A DNA stretch of 64,000 nt, taken from Taibaiella sp965229095 (lineage in GTDB: Bacteria; Bacteroidota; Bacteroidia; Chitinophagales; Chitinophagaceae). Positions 52,164-60,240 of this stretch are shown piece by piece. The stretch spans positions 4,092,001 through 4,156,000 of the forward strand of contig OZ245855.1 in NCBI GenBank assembly GCA_965229095.1, in the 5' to 3' direction. Under the pieces are notes generated by a model. The model was not told the origin of the DNA and made no database searches. It worked only from the letters and a program-made list of their open reading frames with translations. Within the stretch, counting starts at the first letter, position 1. Each line of letters begins with the position of its first letter. The position numbers and the translations under genes were made by a program.

Positions 52164-53549
52164 ATGGCAGCTTCTTATAAAACTCCCGGCGTGTACGTGG
52201 AAGAAATTTCCAAACTTCCGCCTTCTGTAGCCCAGGTAGAAACCGCTATCCCGGCCTTTATCGGTTACACAGAAAAAGACACTTACAACGGTTTGCCCCT
52301 GGTCAACAAGCCTACACGCATCAAATCGCTGAAGGAGTATGAAGAGATATTCGGTATCGCCAAGCCCGCAGTACTGACCATCAACGTTAATGCAGATAAT
52401 ACCCTGAACGGCGATGTAGTGGTGAGCGCCCTGCAATACAGGATGTACTATGCCCTGCAAATGTATTTTGCCAACGGCGGAGGCCCCTGCTATATCAACT
52501 GCCTGAATAAATATGGCACTGCTGGTAACTACGACAATGCTCTGGCAGCCATACGTAAAGAAGATGAACCCACTATACTCGTATTCCCCGATGCGGTTTC
52601 GCTGGCCAACGACGGCGCCGCTTACGATGTATTCCAGAAAGCCCTGAAACAAGCGGCAGAGCTGATGGACAGGGTAGTATTGGTGGATGTGTACAGCGCC
52701 ACCGGTACCGATACCTTTGCTTCGAAAGCGACTATCTTCCGGAACGGTGTAGGCAATAACTTTCTGAGCTATGGCGCAGCTTACTATCCTTACCTGCGTA
52801 CTTCGCTGGTGCAATATGTGGATGAAGCGTCCCAGGCCGTTTCGGGCGGTACTTTGCCTGCATCTACGGTGATGCGCAAGCCCGATAATGCTGCCGACCT
52901 CACTACTTCCTTATACCACAGCAACAGCAAGCTCTATTTTGATATCCGTAAATCGGTTGAAAAGAACAATATCATACTGGCGCCATCTTCAGCTATTGCC
53001 GGGGTGTACTGCCAGGTAGATAATAATCGCGGTGTATGGAAAGCACCTGCGAATGTAAGCCTGAGCATGGTGATCGAACCTATGGTGCGTGTCGACGACG
53101 AGGATCAGAAGGATATGAACGTAACGGATACCGGAAAGTCGGTAAATGCTATCCGTGCCTTCTCCGGTAAGGGCGTACTGGTATGGGGTGCGCGTACCCT
53201 GGCCGGTAACGATAATGAATGGCGCTATATTTCCGTACGCAGGTTCTTCAACATGGTAGAAGAGTCGGTAAAGAAAGCCAGCGAGCCCTTTGTGTTCGAA
53301 CCCAACGATGCCAATACCTGGATCAAGGTAAAAGGCATGATCGAAAACTTCCTGATCCTGCAATGGCGGGCCGGTGCCCTGCAAGGCGCCAAGCCCGAAG
53401 AGTCTTTTTACGTAAATGTAGGCCTGGGTGAAACCATGACTGCTTTGGATGTGCTGGAAGGCCGTATGATCGTGGAGGTCGGTATGGCAGTAGTACGTCC
53501 TGCCGAATTCATCATACTCCGCTTCTCCCATAAAATGGTTGAAGCCTAA
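52164..53549 (+). CDS. Contractile sheath protein, short form
   Basis: 461 residues. The N-terminal motif YKTPGVYVEEISKLPPSVAQVETAIPAFIGYTE is typical of phage-type sheaths (handshake-arm region), the middle has DEPTILVFPDAV, and the C-terminal 190 residues (IAGVYCQVDNNRGVWKAPANVSL, GARTLAGNDNEWRYISVRRFFNMVEESVKKA) are the conserved sheath domain III. It polymerises round the inner tube and contracts on firing. The next gene is a second sheath with the same ends. Confidence 0.96.
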   Translation: MAASYKTPGVYVEEISKLPPSVAQVETAIPAFIGYTEKDTYNGLPLVNKPTRIKSLKEYEEIFGIAKPAVLTINVNADNTLNGDVVVSALQYRMYYALQMYFANGGGPCYINCLNKYGTAGNYDNALAAIRKEDEPTILVFPDAVSLANDGAAYDVFQKALKQAAELMDRVVLVDVYSATGTDTFASKATIFRNGVGNNFLSYGAAYYPYLRTSLVQYVDEASQAVSGGTLPASTVMRKPDNAADLTTSLYHSNSKLYFDIRKSVEKNNIILAPSSAIAGVYCQVDNNRGVWKAPANVSLSMVIEPMVRVDDEDQKDMNVTDTGKSVNAIRAFSGKGVLVWGARTLAGNDNEWRYISVRRFFNMVEESVKKASEPFVFEPNDANTWIKVKGMIENFLILQWRAGALQGAKPEESFYVNVGLGETMTALDVLEGRMIVEVGMAVVRPAEFIILRFSHKMVEA

Positions 53550-53575
53550 TCCTCATCCTTAAAAATATCAATACC

Positions 53576-55612
53576 ATGGTTATCACGAATATTAAAACAC
53601 CAGGCGTATATGTGGATGAGATACCCTTGTTCCCGCCTTCCGTTGCCCAGGTGGCAACCGCTATCCCGGCTTTTATAGGCTATACGCAAAAAGCGATGGA
53701 TACGGAAGGTAAGGCCCTTGCCGGCGCCATACGCATCAAGTCATTGCTTGAATTCAATACCTATTTCGGTACAGCCTACACACCCGATAACTACGATGTG
53801 TCGGTCGATACCAATACCCAAGAGATCAAAGGAGCTGCGGCTGATAAACGTTTCTTCCTGTACGACTGCCTGCGCCAGTTTTACGACAATGGCGGCGGCG
53901 ATTGCTACATCATTTCCGTAGGCGATTTCGACGACAGCATATCGGCTTCAGCTATCGGCGGCGGTATAGACCAGTTAAAGAAATACGACGAGCCTACACT
54001 GATCGTATTCCCCGATGCCGTAGCCTTGCTCGACGGTAGCGACAAGCCCGACTTTGCAGCTCTGGCAGGCTTGCAGCAAAAGGCGTTGGCTTTATGTGCG
54101 ACTATGCAAGACCGCTTTACGATCCTGGACCTGATGCAGGGTAATCTTGCTGAGGACCCTACCAACAAGCCGATCAAGAATTTTCGCGATAACCTGGGTA
54201 TCAACTTCCTGAACTACGGCGCAGCCTACTATCCCTGGATCATTACCGGTTACGATATTCCCTTATCCTTCCGGCAACTTAGCTTCGTGAAAGATACCGA
54301 TGGCAGCGACATTACCAATATCGATAGTTTCAGCAACGGTACGACGCAGACCCAGTTGTGGGGCAAGTACAAAATGCGCAAGCTGATCACCGACACCTTT
54401 GCCAAGAAGCTGTTTACCCTTCCGGCAGATATAAACGGTTTTGAGCAACAGCGGTCAGCCTTCTTCGATCTGCAACTGGCGGCGCTGGAGCAAAACCTGA
54501 AAGACAGCGCGGGTGCCGCCTATAAAACGGCCTTCGGAACATGGCTCAATTATGTAGCGGCGTTGGTTACCGCTTTTCCCCAGGCAATCATAGATACAGG
54601 CATCGCGGCAGATACAGATGCTGTAGCTGCAATAAATACATACAACCAGAACCTGGCTTATACCAAAGCCGTTCACCTGTTGATAGCGCTGGAAAAAACA
54701 ACACAGCTCGGCGCCAATACGCCCGCGGCAAGGGTAGTAGCTGATGTGTATGCCAATGCAGCGCCTGCCTGGGCGGTAGCGCCTGTCTGGACCGAGAATG
54801 TGCTTTTTGCCGCTATCGATCTCGCTACAGACTTCGCCACTTATGATACCTCGGCTTATACGGCCAACAAAGCCGGCGCCCTGGCTGCCGTTGCCGATAT
54901 TAAAACCAAAATATTACCTGCCGTTTATGCAGTGTACGAAGACATTTTCTTCCTGGAAAGCAGTGCCGAGAAAGACTTGTTTGCTTCGCATGCTTTCTTC
55001 AAAGGTGTATCGGATAAGATAAAAGAAGCCATGTGCACCCTGCCGCCTTCGGGAGCTATAGCCGGTGTATATGCTATGGTCGATCGCACAAGAGGTGTAT
55101 GGAAAGCACCTGCTAACCTTAGCCTGAGCTCGGTTATAGGCCCTTCGGTAAAAATCGACAACCAGGAACAGGAAGATCTTAACGTACATGATACCGGTAA
55201 ATCGATCAATGCCATAAGGGCCTTCACCGGAAAAGGTACCCTGGTATGGGGCGCCCGTACCCTGGCCGGCAATGATAACGAATGGCGGTATGTACCCGTG
55301 CGCCGTTTTTTCATTATGGTGGAAGAATCGGTGAAGAAAGCTTCGGAACCCTTCGTATTCGAGCCCAACGATGCCAATACCTGGATCAAAGTGAAAGTGA
55401 TGATCGAAAATTTCCTTACGCTGCAATGGCGGGCCGGGGCCCTACAAGGTGCAAAGCCCGAGCAGGCTTTCTTTGTCAACGTTGGCCTGGGCACTACCAT
55501 GAGCGAAGTGGACATCCTGGAAGGTAGGATGATCGTAGAGATCGGCATGGCTGCAGTACGCCCGGCAGAGTTCATCATACTGCGTTTTTCACATAAAATG
55601 ATGGAGCAATAA
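53576..55612 (+). CDS. Contractile sheath protein, long form with inserted domain
   Basis: 678 residues. Both ends match the preceding sheath closely (ARTLAGNDNEWRY, SEPFVFEPNDANTWIKVK), but between about residue 216 and 489 it holds some 205 extra residues, rich in Ala and Thr, predicted to be mostly helical (AGAAYKTAFGTWLNYVAALV, AALAAVADIKTKILPAVYAVYEDI). The insertion would sit on the sheath surface. In Afp there are also several sheath forms, so a division of labour along the particle is likely. Codon differences show the duplication is old. Confidence 0.94.
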   Translation: MVITNIKTPGVYVDEIPLFPPSVAQVATAIPAFIGYTQKAMDTEGKALAGAIRIKSLLEFNTYFGTAYTPDNYDVSVDTNTQEIKGAAADKRFFLYDCLRQFYDNGGGDCYIISVGDFDDSISASAIGGGIDQLKKYDEPTLIVFPDAVALLDGSDKPDFAALAGLQQKALALCATMQDRFTILDLMQGNLAEDPTNKPIKNFRDNLGINFLNYGAAYYPWIITGYDIPLSFRQLSFVKDTDGSDITNIDSFSNGTTQTQLWGKYKMRKLITDTFAKKLFTLPADINGFEQQRSAFFDLQLAALEQNLKDSAGAAYKTAFGTWLNYVAALVTAFPQAIIDTGIAADTDAVAAINTYNQNLAYTKAVHLLIALEKTTQLGANTPAARVVADVYANAAPAWAVAPVWTENVLFAAIDLATDFATYDTSAYTANKAGALAAVADIKTKILPAVYAVYEDIFFLESSAEKDLFASHAFFKGVSDKIKEAMCTLPPSGAIAGVYAMVDRTRGVWKAPANLSLSSVIGPSVKIDNQEQEDLNVHDTGKSINAIRAFTGKGTLVWGARTLAGNDNEWRYVPVRRFFIMVEESVKKASEPFVFEPNDANTWIKVKVMIENFLTLQWRAGALQGAKPEQAFFVNVGLGTTMSEVDILEGRMIVEIGMAAVRPAEFIILRFSHKMMEQ

Positions 55613-55632
55613 TTGCAGCAGCCACCACCAAA

Positions 55633-55706
55633 ATATCTACCATCTGATATCTAACAACTCAGGTCTAACATCTAATATCTAATATCTAAAGTCTAACATC
55701 TAAAAA
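55633..55706 (+). repeat. Degenerate tandem repeat with unit ATCTAAYA
   Basis: Between the long sheath and first tube genes. CATCTGATATCTAACAACTC, then TCTAACATCTAATATCTAAT and similar units of 8 bases repeat about seven times up to 55702. It covers the usual promoter and leader distance before the tube gene at 55715. Confidence 0.75.
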
Positions 55707-55714
55707 ATACAACC

Positions 55715-56146
55715 ATGGCAAATTATCCCGTACCAAAGTTTCACTTCCGCGTTGAATGGGGCGGATCCCGTATCGGCTTTACCGAAGTTACCGGCCTAAA
55801 CCTCGAAACGGAAGTGATCGAATACCGCGATGGCAGCAGCCCCGAATACAACAAGATCAAAATGCCGGGCCTGCGCAAATATGGTAATATCACCATGAAG
55901 CGGGGCACCTTTGAAAACGATAACCAATACTACGAATGGTTCAATACCGTAAGCCTGAATAAGATCGAGCGCCGCGACGTGACCATCAGCCTGCTCAACG
56001 AAAGCCATGAGCCGGTAGTCGTATGGAAAGTGAAAAACGCTTTCCCGATCAAAATACAATCGCCCGACCTGAAATCGGATGCCAACGAAGCCGCTATTGA
56101 AAGCATTGAGATCGCGCACGAAGGCCTTACGATCCAGAACGGGTAA
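55715..56146 (+). CDS. eCIS inner tube protein, first copy
   Basis: 143 residues, phage tail tube family (T4 gp19-like, Afp1/Afp5-like). Typical features are FHFRVEWGGSRIGFTEVTGL near the N-terminus, ITMKRGTFENDNQYYEWFNT in the middle and FPIKIQSPDLKSDANEAAIESIEIAHEGL at the end. The proteins stack as hexameric rings to form the inner tube that is pushed through the target membrane. Confidence 0.95.
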   Translation: MANYPVPKFHFRVEWGGSRIGFTEVTGLNLETEVIEYRDGSSPEYNKIKMPGLRKYGNITMKRGTFENDNQYYEWFNTVSLNKIERRDVTISLLNESHEPVVVWKVKNAFPIKIQSPDLKSDANEAAIESIEIAHEGLTIQNG

Positions 56147-56275
56147 CCTGGGCTGAAAGAGCATTGTCCGGGTACGACAGCACCGGTAAGATGAAAGCCT
56201 TGCCTGGAAGCCTTGCCGGCAAATTGTTCTTAAATCCCAAAAGGCAACACCTAATTTAAAAGCTATTGGTTACAC

Positions 56276-56764
56276 ATGGCAGACGATACCAAATATTATC
56301 CCCCGGTCAGTTTTCACTTTCGGGTCGTTATCTCCGATCTCGGCGGTGAAGACATGGACAGCCGTTTTCAGAGCGTAGGCGGTCTTAGCGTGGAATTGGA
56401 AACGGAAGCCCGTAAAGAAGGTGGTGAAAACCGCTTCGAATATGCACTGCCGGTTCGTTCTAAATACCCCACGCTCACTTTGAAACGGGGCCTAGTCGTA
56501 AGTTCTGCCTTGTTGAAGTGGTGCAGCGATACGTTTGCGGCGCTTAATACCAATGTGGACGCTTCGAATAAGAACAAGCCCCTGATACAGCCTAAAGACC
56601 TGATGGTTTCCCTGCTCAATGAAAAACATGAACCGCTGATGAGCTGGAATATAGTACAAGCTTATCCGCGCAAATGGAGCATGGCCGATCTCAATGCAGA
56701 ACAAAGTGCCATCGCCATCGAAAGCATCGAATTGCAATACCAGTACTTCACCTTGAAAACCTGA
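56276..56764 (+). CDS. eCIS inner tube or tube-initiator protein, second copy
   Basis: 162 residues, same family as the gene before. PPVSFHFRVVISDLGGEDMDSRFQSVGGLSVELETEAR and LTLKRGLVVSSALLKWCSD show the relation; AIAIESIELQYQYFTL is the C-terminus. Eight to twenty extra residues lie in the loops. By comparison with Afp, one of the tube forms is the bulk tube and the other links tube to the spike; which is which cannot be decided here. Confidence 0.93.
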   Translation: MADDTKYYPPVSFHFRVVISDLGGEDMDSRFQSVGGLSVELETEARKEGGENRFEYALPVRSKYPTLTLKRGLVVSSALLKWCSDTFAALNTNVDASNKNKPLIQPKDLMVSLLNEKHEPLMSWNIVQAYPRKWSMADLNAEQSAIAIESIELQYQYFTLKT

Positions 56765-56768
56765 TGTT

Positions 56769-56945
56769 ATGCCTATCGAAATCAGAGAGCTGAATATACG
56801 TGTAAGCGTAAACCAGAACCAGCAGGAGCAAGGTACAGAGCAAACAGTATCGGTTGCAGGGCAGCCTATGCCCGATAAAGACAGCCTGATAGCGGAATGC
56901 GTGGAACAGATCATGGATATTTTACACCATAAAGAAGAACGATAA
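56769..56945 (+). CDS. DUF5908-like small eCIS protein, 58 residues
   Basis: A 58-codon gene from ATG at 56769: MPIEIRELNIRVSVNQNQQE..., with a Gln-rich middle and a helical end DSLIAECVEQIMDILHHKEE. It fits the small DUF5908-type proteins at this place in other eCIS loci, as I recall them. Its stop codon TAA shares its last base with the ATG of the LysM gene, so the two are translationally coupled. Proposed role: a hub or baseplate accessory (inference). Confidence 0.8.
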   Translation: MPIEIRELNIRVSVNQNQQEQGTEQTVSVAGQPMPDKDSLIAECVEQIMDILHHKEER

Positions 56946-57616
56946 TGCCGGAGAATGTATCCAAATTGAAGATCGTATCCTATGCCAACCCCAAGTCTAA
57001 AGATAAACTGGGCTCTATGGATGCTTTGCTCAACCCCGAAAGCTATAGCCAGAAGGTTGAAATCAAGTATTCGGAAAAACAGGCGCCCGGTACATCGGGC
57101 AAGCTGCCTAAGTTCAGCAAGATCGAGCCGGATAAGATCGAGTTTGAACTGCTCTTTGACCGTACCGGTGTGATCAACGGATTGACGCCCGGCGATCTGG
57201 GTGTAGATGAAGACATCACCAACCTGAAGAAGCTGACAGTCGAATATAAAGGCAACGACCACCGCCCGAGATTCGTAAGCATCTACTGGGGTACCTTGAA
57301 GTTTGACGGATGCCTGGAGACCATGGATATCTCCTACAAGCTGTTCAATGCGCAGGGTCTGCCTTTGAGAGCAGTAGTCAAAGTGTCTTTTGTAGGTTCC
57401 ATAGAAGATGAGAAACGGCTGAACAAAGAGAATTCCTCTTCGCCCGACCTCACACATATCCGCACTGTGAAATTCGGAGATACCTTACCCTTGATGTGTT
57501 TTCGTATTTATGGCGATTCCAGGTATTATGTGGAAGTAGCCCGCTTCAACCGTTTAAACGATTTCAGGAACCTTACCGAAGGAATGCAGATTAAATTTCC
57601 GCCTTTAGCCAAGTAA
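56945..57616 (+). CDS. eCIS baseplate hub protein with LysM domain (Afp7-like)
   Basis: 223 residues. An N-terminal domain (KLKIVSYANPKSKDKLGSMDALLNPESYSQK) is shared with Afp7/Alg7-type proteins. The C-terminal ~50 residues are a LysM domain (VKFGDTLPLMCFRIYGDSRYYVEVARFN, LTEGMQIKFPP). In known machines this protein joins the tube to the spike inside the baseplate, and the LysM is a structural module rather than a wall-binding one. Confidence 0.92.
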   Translation: MPENVSKLKIVSYANPKSKDKLGSMDALLNPESYSQKVEIKYSEKQAPGTSGKLPKFSKIEPDKIEFELLFDRTGVINGLTPGDLGVDEDITNLKKLTVEYKGNDHRPRFVSIYWGTLKFDGCLETMDISYKLFNAQGLPLRAVVKVSFVGSIEDEKRLNKENSSSPDLTHIRTVKFGDTLPLMCFRIYGDSRYYVEVARFNRLNDFRNLTEGMQIKFPPLAK

Positions 57617-57622
57617 AACAAT

Positions 57623-59374
57623 ATGCCGCAGGACAGAGCGATACCCACCGACAGACCAGCCACCGTACTGACCACACTCGTAAAAGTGAATGGTACCGAT
57701 ATGCCCGAGAAATACCAGGCCGAAGCGATCGTGATCCGGAACGAAGTGAACCGTATGCCTTCGGCCAGGCTGGTGATCATTGACGGCAGCGCTTCGGGCG
57801 AAAAATTTGAAGCCAGCAACGATGCCTTATTCGTGCCTGGTGCAGAGGTGGAGATCCAGGCGGGTTATCAATCGGCCAATGAGCTATTGTTTAAAGGTAT
57901 TATCATAAAGCACAGCATTAAAGTAAGAAGCAACGGCTCTTCCGTAATGATGCTGGAATGCCGTGATAAGGCCATTAAAATGACGATAGGCCGGAAGAAC
58001 AAGTACTTTGCCGATGTTAAGGACAGCGTAGCTATAGAAGAAATAGTAGGTACCTATTCCGGCCTGAGCGTTGATGCAGAAGCAACAGATGTAACCCAGA
58101 AGCAACTGGTCCAGTACGACAGTACCGATTGGGATTTCATGCTGAGCCGTGCCGATGTAAATGAACGGCTGTGCATCGTTGACAATGGAAAGATCAATAT
58201 TAAAAAGCCCGATCTGTCGCAAAGCCCCGTACTCTCACTCGTGTATGGCGGCTCGATCCAGGAGCTGGACCTCGAAATAGATGCCCGCTACCAATACAGC
58301 CAGGTAACTTCTTTCGCATGGGGTTCCGACGACCAGGCCATAACCGAACAACAGGTCAATGATCCCAATATCAGTGTAGCGGGAAACATAAGCGCAAGCG
58401 ACCTTGCCGGCGTAGCCTCTCCTTCCGCTTATGAACTGAAACACGGCGGCGACCTGCCCCAGGAAGAGCTGGACGCATGGGGTACCTCTTTATGGACCAA
58501 ACACCAATTGGCTAAAGTAAGAGGTAAAGTGCATTTTAAAGGAACTCATGAAGTAAAAACAGGCAATATCCTGGAACTGCAGGGCGTTGGCCAGCGTTTT
58601 ACCGGCAAGATATTTGTAAGTGGCATTCAGCACCAGATCACTTCCGGCGATTGGCAAACAGTAGCCCAGTTGGGCATGAACCCGGATTGGTTTGCCGATC
58701 TTTATGATATCTCGCCGAAGCAAGCCTCGGGGCTGTTGCCCGCGGTGAATGGTCTGCAAATAGGTGTAGTTACCCAATTGGAAAGCGATCCCGACGGCCG
58801 TAACCGTATCAGGGTGTACTTGCCTGTTATCCATAAGGGGGAAGAAGGCATCTGGACGCGTGTAGCCACGCTCGACGCAGGCAAAGACCGCGGCTCTTTC
58901 TTCCTGCCGGAAATAGGAGACGAAGTTATCGTGGGCTTTATCAACGATGATCCCCGCAATGCCGTAGTGCTGGGTATGGTCAACAGCAGCGCCAAACCTG
59001 CACCGCTCAAGGCCGCCGATGCTAATAATATCAAAGGTTTCGTAACCCGGAGCGCCATAAAGATGCTCTTCGACGATGACAAGAAATCGTATACCCTGGA
59101 AACGCCCGGCGGTAAGAAGCTGATCCTGGACGACGATGCCAACCAAATTTCCATAGAAGATAATAATGGCAACAAACTGGTGATGGATAGCAATGGGATC
59201 AAAATGGAAAGCAAAGGCAAGATAGAGATGAAAGCTACCCAGGACTTTAAAATAGAAGGACTTAATGTAGAAGCCAAAGCCAGCGTGGCTTACAAGGCCG
59301 AAGGCAGTGCCAGCGCTCAGCTCAGCTCCAATGGCTCGACTGTGATCAAAGGAGCCATAGTACAGATCAACTAA
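57623..59374 (+). CDS. eCIS VgrG-like spike protein
   Basis: 583 residues, VgrG/gp27-gp5 fusion. The first 370 residues correspond to the gp27-like hub domain; residues ~376-455 form the gp5-like OB-fold (GLQIGVVTQLESDPDGRNRIRVYLP, DRGSFFLPEIGDEVIVGFIND); the C-terminal 100 residues are beta-helix repeats (LILDDDANQISIEDNNGNKLVMD, GIKMESKGKIEMKATQ). Trimers of this type make the central spike. The gene is followed by a PAAR gene, which caps it. Confidence 0.96.
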   Translation: MPQDRAIPTDRPATVLTTLVKVNGTDMPEKYQAEAIVIRNEVNRMPSARLVIIDGSASGEKFEASNDALFVPGAEVEIQAGYQSANELLFKGIIIKHSIKVRSNGSSVMMLECRDKAIKMTIGRKNKYFADVKDSVAIEEIVGTYSGLSVDAEATDVTQKQLVQYDSTDWDFMLSRADVNERLCIVDNGKINIKKPDLSQSPVLSLVYGGSIQELDLEIDARYQYSQVTSFAWGSDDQAITEQQVNDPNISVAGNISASDLAGVASPSAYELKHGGDLPQEELDAWGTSLWTKHQLAKVRGKVHFKGTHEVKTGNILELQGVGQRFTGKIFVSGIQHQITSGDWQTVAQLGMNPDWFADLYDISPKQASGLLPAVNGLQIGVVTQLESDPDGRNRIRVYLPVIHKGEEGIWTRVATLDAGKDRGSFFLPEIGDEVIVGFINDDPRNAVVLGMVNSSAKPAPLKAADANNIKGFVTRSAIKMLFDDDKKSYTLETPGGKKLILDDDANQISIEDNNGNKLVMDSNGIKMESKGKIEMKATQDFKIEGLNVEAKASVAYKAEGSASAQLSSNGSTVIKGAIVQIN

Positions 59375-59416
59375 GAAAACACTGCTGCACGGCAGCATTA
59401 ATCATAAAACCAAGCG

Positions 59417-59713
59417 ATGCCTATGCCTCCGGCTGCAAGAGTAAGCGATTTTCATACCTGCCCCATGGTGACGGCCGTAGTGCCCCATGTGGGTGGTCCC
59501 ATACTGCCGCCGGGCACGCCCACGGTATTGATAGGCGGCTTGCCGGCTGCAACCCTGGGCGATATGCTCACCTGTACAGGACCGCCCGATACTATCATCA
59601 AAGGCTCGGCCACGGTGATGATCGGTGGAAAACCTGCGGCAAGAATGGGCGATCCTACGGCGCACGGCGGTGTTATCGTTTTGGGCTGTATGACGGTAAT
59701 GATAGGAGGATAA
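59417..59713 (+). CDS. PAAR-domain spike tip
   Basis: 98 residues. Residue stretches PPAARVSDFHTCPM, the GG..PTVLIGG and GKPAARMGDPTAHGG repeats are the PAAR signature. PAAR proteins bind the VgrG spike end with a zinc ion (His and Cys residues present) and sharpen the tip. There is no fused toxin domain here, so cargo is probably loaded by another way. Confidence 0.95.
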   Translation: MPMPPAARVSDFHTCPMVTAVVPHVGGPILPPGTPTVLIGGLPAATLGDMLTCTGPPDTIIKGSATVMIGGKPAARMGDPTAHGGVIVLGCMTVMIGG

Positions 59714-59811
59714 GCGTAGTCGATTGGTCGGGACGCGAAGCGATCTGAACAATCAACCGGAAGTGAAAACAAAGATTGTTAATAGCGCTTACGCGCATCA
59801 CGATATTCATT

Positions 59812-60240
59812 ATGGAATTAACCAGACCATTTTTAGGAAGAGGATGGAGCTTTCCACCGGAGTTTGACCGTAAGGCCGGAGCCGTATTGATGCTGGAAGA
59901 AGAGACAGATATCCAGAGTAGCCTGCACATACTGCTCTCTACCCGTTTGGGCGAAAGGGTAATGCTTCCGGAGTATGGCTGTAATATGGACAGCCTCGTA
60001 TTCGAAGCCATGAACCTTACCTTGCTGACTTACCTGAAAGACCTGGTCGAAAATGCCATACTGTACCACGAACCCCGGATAGAGCTGGATAAAGTAATTA
60101 TAGATACCACCAGCCAGAACGAGGGCTTATTATTGATAGAGATACACTACAACGTACGGACCACCAACTCGCGTTACAACTATGTGTATCCTTTTTACCT
60201 GAACGAAGGCACTAACCTTACTACAAATATTTCCACATGA
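59812..60240 (+). CDS. eCIS baseplate wedge protein, gp25-like
   Basis: 142 residues from the ATG at 59812 (MELTRPFLGRGWSFPPEF); a frame extending upstream adds a non-typical hydrophobic start. LEEETDIQSSLHILLSTRLGERVMLPEYGCNMDSLVFE is the GPW/gp25 core, and ends IEIHYNVRTTNSRYNYVYPF. It starts sheath assembly in T4 and related machines. Its stop overlaps the next gene start (ATGA). Confidence 0.94.
   Translation: MELTRPFLGRGWSFPPEFDRKAGAVLMLEEETDIQSSLHILLSTRLGERVMLPEYGCNMDSLVFEAMNLTLLTYLKDLVENAILYHEPRIELDKVIIDTTSQNEGLLLIEIHYNVRTTNSRYNYVYPFYLNEGTNLTTNIST

Noticed and set aside
56492..57457. 321-codon frame on the minus strand across tube and LysM genes
   Set aside because: It spans several plus-strand genes with clear families, and its own translation is not protein-like.
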